Source: Takifugu bimaculatus | Taxonomy: Eukaryota; Chordata; Actinopteri; Tetraodontiformes; Tetraodontidae | Length of the DNA stretch: 64,000 bases | Direction of reading: 5' to 3' | Assembly: GCA_004026145.2 (NCBI GenBank) | Contig: CP034977.1 | Location: 1,397,043 to 1,461,042 of the forward strand | In this document: piece by piece, positions 24,101 through 37,780 of the stretch | How positions within the stretch are numbered: the stretch's first letter is position 1 | How the letters are laid out: every line of letters begins with the position of its first letter | Position numbers and translations under genes: made by a program | The notes under the pieces: model-generated | Database searches by the model: none | The model's input: only the letters and a program-made list of their open reading frames with translations | Told to the model about the DNA's origin: nothing

Positions 24101-26544
24101 CCAGGACGCCCCATGGATGTCAGCGGTCTTCAGCCCCGCTGCAGAGAAAATGTAATGTACGAGATCAGATGTGTTTTTGACAGCTAACACACGTTAATTA
24201 CAGCCATTTATTTAAAACATGTGCTGACACGGCAACAGAATGGCCGCTGAGATACATACGACCCATCACCACAAACTGTAATTTATTGTCATCACAGGCA
24301 GTTAAATAGAGCTGAGTGAGAAGCGAGCCAAGACTGACCGGCCAACAAAAACGCAGCCATTTCAGCAGAGAACCAAAGTCTCTCTGAGCTGCACGGGGCC
24401 GTGCTAAAAAGCATTTGTATACCGTTGGCTTACTACGTTTGAGGAGGAGGGGCTGATATAGATGAGAAGGTCTCGGAAGTCTGATAGAGGCAAGACGGTT
24501 AAGGGGAAGACCATCTTCAACAACGTCTCTCCTCCCTCGGCTCGAGCCCTCTGAGCGCAGGTCTGCTTCAGACCGCATTAGCTGGGCGACTACTGTGATT
24601 CTGCACGCATGCCATCACCCCTCTCGGCCCCTTGGCCCCTCAGCCCAACCAAAGGTCTAAGCATACATTGCTTTAACAGACAGCGGACTTTCAAAGGCAT
24701 TTGGTGGAGCTGCGCTGAGCCCCCACCCCTTCTACTAAATACTGCCAGGGAATCTCAAGATTGTGCAGCGGTCACCAAAAAAAAGGATCTGTGGTGGGAA
24801 ATCAGCGAGGGGAAAGAGTACGGGGAGAAATTAAAATAACCCTCTCTGGACTCATTTTGTTACTTTTGGACAACAGATTTAGAAAGCAAAGGTGGGGGGG
24901 GAGGTTGATATAAAAGAAAATGTCCATACGACACTGTCAAAACAGTCTTTGTTATTCTTCAGGAGTCAAGGAAACGCACACATACACACTCTTAAACTCT
25001 TGAATGTTTAGTGGAGTTCATAAAAAACGACTTCCCTCTGCATGCGCACCCTCTGAATCCTTGATGCCTCGCTGCAGCTCTGATCCAGAGAGGATTCAAG
25101 GTTGACTTGTAAATCTAAAGTGTGACCAGGCCTTAAACGTGACTATCCTAGTTTAAAATACATTTAAAGGAGCCTTTGGAGACTGAGGACAATTACTCAA
25201 TTCAAAGCTGCTGTGCAGTGAAGATGCTGGGCTCCGTTCTGCCCCTACATGTCTCATAATGCACTGTGCTGCATTCATTAATAACAGATCAGAGCGGTGC
25301 CAACAAGTATCAACGGACTGGCAGTAGAAGATAAACATGACTCGGAAGTTCGACTGGGAAAGTACTTGATCCCATCTACAAAGCCCTAGCACGTGGAACT
25401 TTTCAGAATCTTTCTCCTCCTCCGGCGGAATAGCTCTATAATTTCATGCGGGGTTGCAAGGACCCGGTGGGCAGCCAGCTTCACCACACGAGCCAATCAG
25501 AATCAGTGTTTGGTTTGGGGGAAGTTGGGGTTCTGGAATTGTTCTTGAATATTGCCATAACCCTGGGACACAAAGAACTCAGTGTTTCACAATTTGAGAT
25601 GGATTTCTGTCAATTTTGCCAAGTTTCAGCGATGTAAATGCGATGAGGAAAGCTTCTGATGGCCCTCAGAATATCCCACTAATCACATACTATTTGAAAA
25701 TAAAATGATGTTGTGGGGCACAGACAGCGGAGGAGGCCCTGCCCGCTGAGCTCTGGCTCCTATTAAAACATGAACTTCCACCGCAGGAAACTGTTGCCTC
25801 ATGGTGGTGTGTAGCAAGACTTTTGACAAATGATGTCTTACATTGAAACTATGTCCCAATCTTCATCCCAGAGATACAGAATAGTGTCAAAGCAGCAGTT
25901 AGCATTGCATAATAAACAGCCTACTCTGGTCTCAGTTTCTTCAAAACTAAATAAAACCAGCGCTTCTTTCTTGGGTTACCCTTAACTTTGGGTCAATTTG
26001 TATCATTATCTCTCTGAAATGTGCAATCACCTCCTCATTTATCACATCAATCACTTATTCTAACATGAAGAAACTTCTGCTGTTGCAATAGAAACACATC
26101 TGCTCATCCAGTTAGCAACAAAGAAGACACACACAAGCATACACCCCAACAACAAATGTTTGCCTGCTTTGAGTGCACTGAGCTGTTGGAAACCCTGCAC
26201 TAAACCTCTGTGCAAAGAACTATTGACTTCCAGAGGGAAGCTCCGTGATTAATCTTAACAACATCAGGGCAGATAAAGAAGCAACAGTATGTTCCAGTTA
26301 GGCTCACCGCTCGCTGCCTACTGATCTCTTTCAAACAGCCCGATTGCTCTTTCTGGATTTATCTGAAGGGTGTGTGAACGCGTGCGCTCCACCTGTGTGC
26401 ACGATGCGCATGCAAGTGTGTTTTAATTAAAGTTTTGGGGAGGAGGGGGGGACTTGGAGAAGTTTAATTTAGCAAAGGCATGGTGAAAAATAGTCCTGGC
26501 TTTCTTGTCTCTTCATTTCTGCATGGTTCCTTATCTCCCTTTAA

Positions 26545-26674
26545 GCTCGGCCACAGCGCAGGTTATCTCCAAATTACCAACAGAACTCATTTATTCTTCA
26601 ATTGAATTAGGTCCGAGGGAAAGGGTCCGCGGGACCATCCCCTTTAGAAAACATCCCAGCAGCTGTGGCCGAGC
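26545..26674. repeat. 13-bp perfect inverted repeat flanking a 104-bp segment
   Basis: GCTCGGCCACAGC at 26545-26557 recurs as its exact reverse complement GCTGTGGCCGAGC at 26662-26674. Inside lies a GGTCC-GCG-GGACC mini-hairpin (around 26624-26636). The flanks show no obvious target-site duplication. Confidence 0.75.
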
Positions 26675-26720
26675 ACAACTACGCTGATTACACAGAAGGG
26701 CCTGCATCAAAATCCCCGGA

Positions 26721-26737
26721 CACAAACACACACACAC

Positions 26738-26811
<74 letters not shown>
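26721..26811. repeat. (CA)n microsatellite, about 90 bp
   Basis: Longest dinucleotide repeat in the window, with an AA interruption near 26725 and a G at 26742. Confidence 0.98.
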
Positions 26812-26812
<1 letters not shown>

Positions 26813-29656
26813 GGTGTGTGTCCTCTTTTCCTTTCTTTGTCTGACTAACCATTGCCTCTCTTCTCTCAAGCAAACAAACACCTACATTAAAGTGATGAGA
26901 CATTATTTTTGCCTAACCAGAATTTTTTTAATTAGTGTTTTCTATGAAATTGTAGCATTTAGACAACCTCTTTCTTTTGAATGTGTTTTCAAGAAACACA
27001 AAGAAAGATCCACGTGATTGGCAGCAAAGCAAGAAGAAAAAGGACCGCAGACGTGAGCTTTTCATAAAAATGAATACATCAAACCATATTTCCCTGCTTC
27101 ACATATTCAGAAAAACCGGAGCCGCAGTGGTCACCATTTGGGTTCTAGTCTGGCTTTTCTTGGAGAATTCATGGTCGGTTTCTGCCAACGGAACAAAACC
27201 ATGCACATTATCTGATATGGGACTTGGTGTGAGTGTGGGAATGAGTGATGTGTGTGACTTGTTGTGGACAGGCGACCCACCCAGGATGTTTTCCCAGTCA
27301 CCAAAAAAAAAGAAAAGAAAGAAAAGTGGATAATAGAAAAAATCCTAATGAGGTCTGTAGTTAATTTCTTTCACCATCCAGTCATAAATTTTAATCACAG
27401 CTGTTGTTCCTCCCAAAGACGTTTGAGACACGTCTCAGTGCAGCGAGACATGGACATGAGAGCTGAAGTAAAGAAGTAGCTGGAAATAAGCGAGCGGCCT
27501 TGGGAGAGCTTTTATATTTGTCAACAAAATGATAAATTACGCACGTCCGAGACAGCTTCTGTTTTTAACTTAAAACATAAAAATACCTTTGTCCATAGCA
27601 TCCTTATGTTCTTTCTCTTTGACAGCAAAGAACTGCAATGTGACCTATCACCTCCATGAATCATAACTTGACTGGGTCACCCTTACGTCATGGCCAAATA
27701 CTAGAAATAAACCAAGAATCTGCGGTTTTACTTATTTTTGCTACGTCATCTTCAGTCTTTTGATTTGTTCATGGGGCACTTAGGAAGCAAAACTAAAAGC
27801 AGCTTTTATAAACTCGACAGAACAGAGTGGACTCTCTAGAGAAGAGCTTTGGCTTCAAAAACACATATTTTTAGATGCGTCTGACGGATCAGAGGAATTG
27901 TTGGAGAATTTGAGTCTCCACTCTGTGTCCCATCTGGCTTGTATGGAAAATATGATGGGCACATCTTTTCCCCAGTCACGACCATGAATTGATATTTGGT
28001 CAGGCCACCACAGTGAAACATATTTCTTTCTTGACTTGTTTGGAAGACTCGCTGATATGATCATACTATTACTCATGTCTGAGACAATTATAGTGACTCA
28101 CCTTATGAGTAACTGGTTGATTCTAACAGAATAAGATTCTCATCACTAATTTCATGTCTTTTAAACCTCAAATTACGCTGATTTCAACGGTTTCCCCGCC
28201 TCTATAGAGAACCGGCACCTTTGCGTAAGCGCATATCTGCTACTGTTTCATCTAAATGTCTGACATTTTCCAGCAGAGGATAAAACGAGCCACCGGGAAG
28301 CGACTGACAATAACTCTGAAGGCCTTATTTCAAAAACAATGAGCAGGAAGAGAGCAGAAAATGAAAGAGAACACAGCTTCTCTTTGGGATCACAGTGCTT
28401 TTCTGATTGGTCATTTTTATTCACAGGTAATGTAAAACATATGGTTTTCTGTCCTTCCCATATAATTATGACATTAGTGCTATAATACAACATAAGAGGC
28501 GAGCCAGCTGAGAAAATTGGGTCCTCCCACCATGGTTCCGATCAGCCAATAAGTATGTTTATGTCATGTGAGGTGTTGGCGTCTTCAAAAGCCCACATGG
28601 CGAGTTTTTCTAGCATATTTTCCCCTTCAGATAGTGCCGTGGATTCATTTCTACGGCATTTCTTGTCTGAGCGAGCTGCGTTTGCTGATTGTTTTCTCCC
28701 TCCTTCCCTCTCTTCCTCTCCTCGCTCCCCCCCGTTCCTACATCTGCTTTCATTTTTCTGCGTGTATGACAAACAGCAAAGAAATTCCAAACTGTGGTCG
28801 TCCTAAGCCAGCAGCCCCTCCTCCAGCTTTCTCTTGGCAGAAGAAGTCGTGTCTCACATTTAATGGTGAATGTTTTGCCAGGCAGCTGGGCCTGGGGGAG
28901 ATCCAGTGGGGGAACAGTGGAAACCTGATCGGCTGAGCCGTGCAGCGTACAGTTAAATCTCCCCATAAAGAAGGGGCCAGAACAGCACTAGAGTTGCTGC
29001 AGAAACACAACAGGCTCTTATTGTTCTTCAAGCGGCATCCCACGAGGAAGCTATGGCACAAATGTAGAAAAAAAAAAAAAAGTTCCCCGAATCATCAGCA
29101 GCACCTTTCACGGCAGATTTAAGTGAACAGATGGAAACGACACATGTCAGAAACACTGTATGATGCCCCTTCATTTAGTTTTTCCCCAGAGAATAAAAAA
29201 AGCAAACATTGCCAAAACATGTGTGATTTATTAAAAGAATCAACTTTAAAGCTCCCCTATCGGCCAGCCCCCCATCGGCACAAACCATGGCACGCTCATT
29301 CACATCCATTCTAATTGCATCCTCAAAGAGAACGCTTTGAGGGAGCCGATAATGGAGTGGCACATGAACCGAGTCATTTCTACTGAGTCTCTTAAAGGGC
29401 GCCAGGAGTGCACAACTCTTTATCTCTCTGGACTCAAAGGAGAACCTTTCCCATAATCTCAAAAAAAGGCCATTAGAAAGGTGGCTACTGGTCCCCTCTC
29501 CACGTTTTAGTCATGTCTCTGATGTCAAGTGCTGATATAAATCTTTAAAAAGGGTCAATTTTCATTCCTTATCACTGCGGCAGAAATGTTTTTGGAATGA
29601 GAGGATGTGCGTTGAATCAGACAGGCTGCAACTGGCTGTTACACCTGTCAATCACT

Positions 29657-29699
29657 CACATGCACACACGCGCACACACACACGCACACACACACAAAC
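29657..29699. repeat. interrupted (CA)n with CG units
   Basis: Alternating purine-pyrimidine tract with CACGCGCAC interruptions. Confidence 0.9.
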
Positions 29700-30500
29700 A
29701 ACCATTCATGTCCATAATTCAGCAATGAGGTCCACCTTAATAAGTCCCAGAGGAGAATCTGACCATTTGACATTTCATAAGAAAGTGTTCTGTTTTGATC
29801 CTGGATTTTCCGTGGATTTCCGTGGTTTTGGTTCTGTCCTTCTGTCAAGCCTGTCAGGCTCACCTGGGCAGGAAACTGGACGAGAGCAAAAGGCTGTAGC
29901 TTCCTTCCTGTTAATTCCGTGTGTTGTGGCTGTGCCAGCACCAGAGCGTCCCCTCATGCTGTCGTGGTTTTTTCCCTGTTGCGATCATAGAACTCACCTC
30001 CTGCATTTTTGTTTCTCAGTGCCTCCTTGAGAGAGCAGTTCCCTGCCCTTGCAGCTGCTTTGTGTTTTTGTAATAAACTTACTTTTATTTACTTAAACAT
30101 GTTGCGCTTCAGTCGCCTGCATTTGTTGTTCCATCAATTTCTGTTGCCTACTAAAAAATGCTTCTGTGATTGTGCACACGTGCAGTAACCTCAATACTTT
30201 CACAGCTATAAAATTTTGCTCTCTGCTTCTCAAATGGTCATGAAACACGTGCGGTACGATTTAATATGGGTGGTAAATTGGCTTTGCTCTTGAATATAAA
30301 GATCGGCTAATTAGCTGCGTCCTCTAAGAGCTTAACGTGGATACTTATGTGGATTCATTGCAGTGTGGGGAGCATTGGTTGATGGGGTGCTGTAAGAATA
30401 TCAAAATATACGTTAAAGCACTGAAGAAAACCATACAAGTTTTATTTTAGTGGCGTAACATTAGCACGAATAGATGTAGACACAGTCATAGGTCAGAGGA

Positions 30501-30544
30501 TCCATCCATCCATCCACCCATCCATCCATCCATCCATCCATCCA
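30501..30544. repeat. (TCCA)n tetranucleotide microsatellite
   Basis: About 11 units, with one variant unit (CCCA). Confidence 0.95.
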
Positions 30545-33500
30545 GGGAGCAACAAAGTGTGCATAGAATATATAGAAAACCGATATGGTCAGAGTCATCC
30601 GTTGGAAAATGGAGGACTAATTGCATTCAGGACATTAATTGGTTTAATCATTCTAATTCTGTGCACGAGCACAACAGAAATCATGATGGTTTGCTTGACT
30701 TGGCTTGTCGGGCTGTTGCAGGGGCTCCTCTGTAGTATTTTCTATAGTTCTATTTCAAGAAGCCTAATCACCACATTACCTGAGGTAGGACTGCGAAGAC
30801 CAGGACTCCTCTGGTGAAATGAGCTGACATTTGAATGTCCCACTGTCCCATTATGAACCTGTCTTCAAAAGAGGTGACAGTATCATGAGAAATAAATGTT
30901 TGATTTATTCAGAAATTGATTTTTTTTCTCCATTATTTTTCACATTACAATTATCACCAGTGAAAAACAGGATGCACAGCGTGAATACTCTTTATCAATT
31001 CAGCACAGATTAAAATAAAGTGCTCTCAAACACATGATTGCAATCGGAGGAAAACAGCATCCATTGTCAGTGGCCAGTGGTACATTCTGGAGCTGTTATT
31101 TCTGCATTGCTGATAGCTGTTTCGAATAATGGACAATTGCTGGGCAAAACACTGAGAAACCAGCTTTGACATTAATGTGCAGTTTGGAAAAACTGTTTGT
31201 GGAATCCCTGAGCTACAGTCCTCTCAGAATAATATTTTTTCTTTATGAGAAACAAACACGCCCGATTCTCCAACCCCAAATACTCGCTTTCTATCTGGCT
31301 TCTCTCCGTCCATGGTCCTCTAAACAAAACCAGAGCTCTGTTTATCCTCTGCCGTGGCAGCTCCAGACACTGACTGACAATGCCGGCAAATGAAGACCTG
31401 CAAACTACTGAGTGAAACAAGAGTAAATGTGTGCACGATAGCTGACCACAGAGCCTCTCATCGATCAGTTGGGGCACCGGGGGGAACCCACAAGTCCAAA
31501 CCAACTCCAGCCTCCCGTTTTCTGCCACAGTTTAGCAACATCGAGTACAGTTGTTTGCCTTGAAAACACCACAATCAAAACAACGATTGTGTGTCCGATG
31601 AATCCGCAAAACCCGATTAGAAACAGACTGTTACGAAATCATCCTGCATTTCCAATTTCAAAAAGTCCCAAATACTCAAATGGCTCCTCGGGGTTTGCGG
31701 TAATCCATGCATCTGTGGGGAACAAGCAGAAAGAAAGTCGGTACCATGTTTGATTTGTCAGAGAGGAGGTAACATTTGGACCACCTCGTCTGGACATTAG
31801 GGTGAAATAATTGTGAAGCACGGACCCGTCGTCTTTGACCGGGACTCTTTCGCGCTGTTATAATGTACCCGGCAAACTCTTAATACCTTTGCAGCATCTG
31901 CTTCTTGCAGCAAGTCATGAATTCAATAGAGAAAGGTCCCTCTCTAACACAATAGATCACCTGATTGATGGCCGCTCCTGAAAGAACTGCCAGAACAAAA
32001 CAGGACCCTCCACTCCAATTCCCTCCGAGGCAATGAGTTTTGTCGTGTGTCAAAATGAACAAAAAAGGGAAAAAAAAGAAGAAATAAGAAAGAAAGGAGA
32101 ACTGATTCAACCTGACCCCAAAATAGATGAGCAGAGACAACTGCTACAACATGAGGAGGTGAAAATAATAAAAGAAAACAGATAAATAAATAAATAAAAC
32201 AAAAGCGACACCTGATGGATGAGCAGGCTTTAATTATGAGGCGCATGAAATCGCGTCAGGTTTTTGATGGCTGAAGCTCTTCAAAGACGTCCAGAGAGCC
32301 GCCGTCATTAAATGAGCACCTCCGTCCCAGAGAAAGTCTTTCTCATGCAGATCCACGGCTCCTGATTACACAGGCTGGAAACTGTAACGTCTGAAAAGAT
32401 ATAATCGACTACTAGAGCGTGGAGACGACAGGAAGCCGATCCCGTTCAGTTCTGACATTGTTCTGACAGATCTCATGAACTTAAACGCTTCTCGTCCATG
32501 TTTGAAATTTATGTTCTGGTTGTAAAACCACAGCCATTAACCCATGTTGAGCTTATCTAAGAACTGGGATGTATAAATCTGCTCACAGGTTTCAATATAT
32601 CTGGAATACATGTGTCCTACAGGCTTTACCTCAGCTCTTTGACCTCGGCAGACACACACACCTCCAGGCTCCTCTGCCATGACAACAGCTGCACTTGTTG
32701 ACGTGCTAGAGCACTAAACTAAGTGTCCCCGCCTGATCTGTTCACATGATCAGATCAACGCGCCACTGCTGAACCTACAATTCTCTTCAGACGATGCCAA
32801 AGAACTGAATTCATTACCGTGGAACGTGGAATGATCACGTAAAGTCGCTAATAAGAGACATCTTTGCGTTGAAATACAAAGCTGCACACCTAATGGCTTT
32901 TGAATGTTTATGTTTTCATCAACTTTGACCCCAAATCTCATGTTGTTCGAGACGTTCTGCTGCGTCGAGCCCATCTGGGTCAGCGGCAAATGTTCCAGGT
33001 GTGACTGATTTGCAGTTTCTGATCTGACTTTGAATACGCTGAGATTCAGAATGATGCAGGGAAAACCAAACTGGTCTTGACCAGACAGAAATCGACCGCC
33101 TTGAGATCAACGACGATAATTACATGAACTGATTATGAAAGGGTTTAAATAAGAAAATGTTCCTGTTTCAAAAAAAGACTTTACTTATATCACATGGAAA
33201 TGAATGGAAAATTGATGACCCAAAGGTGAGGTTCTGTATACGTACCAGTCTGTCATAGGCAGCTCAGACTGCTCTTCATTGATTATTTCTCAAACATTAA
33301 AAGTCCTTGAATATAAAGACACAGAAACAGCCTCACGTCAGCGCTTCCTCTGGCTTGTTAATTGACTTTTCCGTCGCTCAGGGGTGAAATGCTCTGAAGT
33401 GGAGTTACCTGGTTGAGATGTTTGACCTCTGAACCAGTAAAAAGCCTGGTAAGTATGTGGAAAACAAGATTAAGTGCACAGGTATCAGGATTTACTTCCT

Positions 33501-34024
33501 GTCAATCACGCTGATAGTGGATAATGCTAACGGTGCGCGGGAACGAGCACTAAAATCTGCACGAAAAAACATCATCCGGGCCCGTTTGTGCCTCAGCCCC
33601 AAATCAGCTGGAATGAGCCTGATTGAAGGGTTTAACCAAGACAAAGCATTTGTCACTCTATCGCCTTCAGCTGTAGCGCTGTTTATTAAACTCAACGTTT
33701 TCTTTTTTCAACACACAAGCTGGCGTGGCCCTCGCCACAGCGCTGCCGGGACGGGATCCTGGAACTTCCCTCCCCCGTCTGGTAAACAGGTGGGATCTGA
33801 TTTCCAGGAGGGGATTTGTTGTAAATTGCAGTGTTCACGGAGAACGAGAGTGGAGTTAACTCAGATTTACTTGGAACCACATGAGGGAAAATACAATTCT
33901 GTGTTTACGTGCAAATGTTTTTTATTTTTTTAATTCATCTTTAATTCCGTCAACGCCTCGTGAATCAACATATATTTTACACGCTGCAGCGAGCAGATGG
34001 ATGTCTTTAGTTGCTGCATCAGGT

Positions 34025-34025
<1 letters not shown>

Positions 34026-34081
<56 letters not shown>
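34026..34081. repeat. (CT)28 microsatellite
   Basis: Uninterrupted polypyrimidine/polypurine mirror repeat of 56 bp, 147 bp before a (CA)n tract. Confidence 0.97.
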
Positions 34082-34084
<3 letters not shown>

Positions 34085-34225
34085 ATGTGCACGTGTAGAG
34101 CTGCGGACCCTCAGGGGTCACGCACAAGAAAATATTCTTCAGCTCCATCAGTGAAATGGAAGAAATAGCACACATGCATAGGCAAAGTAAAACAGCTTTG
34201 CGAATCACTCGAGCCTGCAAAAACA

Positions 34226-34227
<2 letters not shown>

Positions 34228-34275
<48 letters not shown>
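34228..34275. repeat. (CA)n microsatellite
   Basis: About 24 uninterrupted units. Confidence 0.97.
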
Positions 34276-34276
<1 letters not shown>

Positions 34277-37200
34277 AACAAGCGTGCCTGTTTATGGAGA
34301 TGAATCATATATGAGCAGAATTCATCTGAGTCTTCTCAGGAATACCGTTAGTACATATAAATCGAACCGTCTGCGGTGGTAAAAGGATCCTGTGGATGTG
34401 TTAAGCTCGAGGCTTTTGTTTGGCTGGTTTAAGTGGAGCTTTGTTTTATTCTTGTCATTCTGCCAAGTTACCCATGAAGCATCAATTTGCAGTTGCCGAA
34501 CACCTTCTTTTCAAGTAGGATGGCCTTTTGTATTCTCCTCACCCTGCGAAGCCGTTCATTAGAAGCAAGGAAATGCTAAAGCAACAGCACGTATCGCGTT
34601 TCCCTTTGACCTGACGCTTTGTGGCAGGAAGTTCTTTTGTCGGCACCTGAAGTTTCGTCTGCTTTGAAAGGCAGGCAGCAGAACGCCATCGAATAAGCAA
34701 ACCCGATCGCCTCTGAACATCAGTGGAATGACAGAACGTTCAACCTGGACGCCCAAAGGTTTCCCAACACGTTTCGCCAACACGAGAACTGTCCGAGACG
34801 GTGCTGTGAGCTCGCTCGCTGACCTCAGGTCTGACCTCAGCGATGCTGACTCCTCCAGGAAGCCGGCTCCCCCCGAGGGAACTAATTGGTTGTGACTCGT
34901 CATGGCAACCAACCATGAGACTTCAGGGAGGTGATTCCCAACTAGGCCGCGTTATCAGGATCCTTTGGTTTGTTTGTCGTGTTCCACAGGCGGAGATGCA
35001 CGTACACGGTGCTGGAGGATTACAACACTGCGTCCACCCGCGGCTGCGTCTCCCAGTGATTAGGAGCTTTATTCCTCACAGCAGCAGGATGGAACCTTTA
35101 AAAGAGCACAGGGCCAAAGTCCGCAGCTACAGATTTCCCGAGACAAGAAGCAGTGTAAGATGTGGAACTTTGAACTCAATTAAATATTCTCCAGTGACCT
35201 CTGCTGCCCAAAGATAATTGAGTAGTTAAGTCAGCCACTGGCGCGGCTACCTGTGTGTGTTCCTCCTGGCATATAATTAGATAGCAGTGCTTCATTTTCC
35301 TCAACGCCTGACTTATTTCCAACTCTCCCTGCTGTGTCTGAAGATATGAAGAGCGTAAAGCAGCTAAGGCTCACGGTGCCCTGTGTCATTAGTCACTCAA
35401 TTCATCCACCCCCCACCTTTTTTTTTAGATCCAAACAGCAACTATTTGTCAAATTTAATAACGATTCTGGTCAGAGTCCAACACGGGAACACGGCAGGGA
35501 CAGGCCCGCTACTATTGAGACAGTAAACGTATATAATGTAATGTGTTTTGAGGGGAGGACAGTGATGCCGTTGTAGCGGCCAGTCAGCACGGCCTCGTCC
35601 TTGACGAGGATTGTTTCTGACAACGGCTTCTCGCCGGCGCAGGACGACAGGCGTGCCCGTACGTGCTGACGGGCTGCCTCCTCTGTTGGTCCAAATGCAG
35701 ACTGGCACTGACACTAATGTACACTGATAAAGCTGTGAGAGTCAATAGTCAGGGAAGTGAGCGTGGGGGTGGGACAGGCTGGCTTCCTCATTTAGCCCAT
35801 TTGTCAGAGGATTGTAACAGGAGCTTGATGAATCATTGTGCGACTGGATGGGAGCGATCCGAGGGAGGGATCAGAGGGCCGATTGTTACCAGGTGAGGCT
35901 TATTTCTGCTCGGCCTTAAGGGATGTTTCTTCATCCCACCACACATTTCTATATGTTGATCGGTGAGGACAGTAGCTGAGACTCGGGGTCGAGCCTGAGG
36001 GAGGTATTTATGAGAGTAGATGTGAGTCAACAAAGCCTCAGACCATTGTGGTGCTCCTGTTTTAGACCGGGTTGGTGGGAGGCTCTACCTGCTGAGTATT
36101 TGAAGATCCTCAGCCACCATCCTAAGATGGCTCACTCCTCCTCTCACGTCACGTAATTTCCTGGTAGCAGAGGTATAAATATAACCACCTTTAAATTCCA
36201 TCCTCGTTCTTTAGCTGCAGCCTTTCCCTGCTTCCTCTGCTCTGTTGCTGCACTTGCAATCCCGCTGGGAACAAATTACAACTTAGATTGCTGCTTTCCA
36301 TACATTTCTTTATTCTGAGTTTCTTACAGAATGAAATGTATCTTTAAATGTTGCTTGTTGCTGCAATGTGAGATGTCAGCATCCCAAGAGTGTGATGTTA
36401 TCAGATGCAGACTGCAGATGCTGCAGAATCCCAGTACCTCCGCAGCCCAAATTAGCCACATTATTGATGTACTGATGAGGCCACAACAGTCGACTTCCAC
36501 CACTGGATACTGCTAACACATCCTTTACTGGACTCCTCCCAGAGGAGCTTGAGCTGAAAGGGAGGAGCACTCACTCGTTATTGGGTTGATCTGAAGCTCC
36601 CCGAAGGGAAGCACAGTAAATGTTTGTGTGGACTTCAACCATCACGTCCTGATCCCCTGCTGAACCTCCTGATTACAGTCCAGAGCTAATGCCTCTATTG
36701 CAGCGGTCATCGCCTCAGCCACGTTTTCCGTGCTACCAGGGCCTCGTAAGACTGAGTTGAAGACACATCCACACGGATGCTGCACACTAAAGTCACAGCA
36801 GAATGAAAATGATCGGTGTTTTTCATTTGTCAGCTCAGTGTTTCGCTCACCAGGTGTCGACGGTTATCTGCCAGCTTCCTCCTGGATCTCATCTAATCAC
36901 CTTACCAGAGAAGTGAGCACTAAACGTATCATGAGGGGAAAAGCCATTAATGAAATCCCTAAAATTAAAAACAGAGCGCTGGCAGTTCCAGTGATAAAAA
37001 CCCCAAAACATTTTGATATATTGTTCCTTAATATTACCAGTCCCACAGTGTCAATAACAATAATGGATCTTTTGGTATTCCGCTACTTCAGGGATTAACA
37101 GTCAAAGGGATCTTCATTTTAGATCAGGGTAGAATTGGATGCACATGATGCACTAAATCAAAGGAAATGTCAACAAGTGTGTTTCAGATGTGCAAATAGC

Positions 37201-37575
37201 AGAATTTATTCATGCATTTACACTTGAAATTGAGATGTTGAGGTCATAAGTTACTGTGGGGACGCGCGCCCAGAGGCTCAGCAAAAGCATCAGTCGACGA
37301 AGCACACACGCGCGTGCGTGCACGAACACACTGCTTTGACTCGGGGTAAACGGTTGCGGGGACGTCACATTCCCAGCAGGACTTTGTAGAGGAGGGTTGT
37401 CAGCATTTTCTCACCAGAGGGTTTAGGCCTTTCGTTCTGCTCCGGGACGGCTGAGTTTAATTGGAGAACGCTAATGCGCAGCTGGATAGCGCCGCCGTTC
37501 CTACCACGGCTGCCTCTGAAATTGGGAGGGCGTGAAAGCAGAGTTGGTGTGTGCGTGTGTGTGTGGGTGTGTGTC

Positions 37576-37780
37576 TACAGCAGATACTGCAGACCTCCCT
37601 CATGATTCCAGTAAATTTATTCATTGGATCTGTGCAGTTTGTTTATGAGCAGTCTCATTTACAAAATAATAGGCAATAATAATTCCAGCAGATTGATCCT
37701 GGGTTAATCCAAATAATTGCCAATTCATTAGAATTCCACATTTTCTGGAAATAGAATTGACTTGTTCTGTGTGTTGGTGG
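37576..37780. other. CpG-free AT-rich island, candidate enhancer
   Basis: About 200 bp without any CpG, rich in AATAAT, AATAATTG and CATTAGAATT motifs, directly after CpG-rich sequence (37260-37510) and a GT-rich run. It resembles vertebrate conserved non-coding elements, but no alignment could be made. Confidence 0.27.

Noticed and set aside
26591..26903. ORFs encoding long Cys-Val repeats
   Set aside because: These are translations of the (CA)n microsatellite at 26721-26811, not proteins. The same applies to ORFs over 34083-34308 and 53327-53615.
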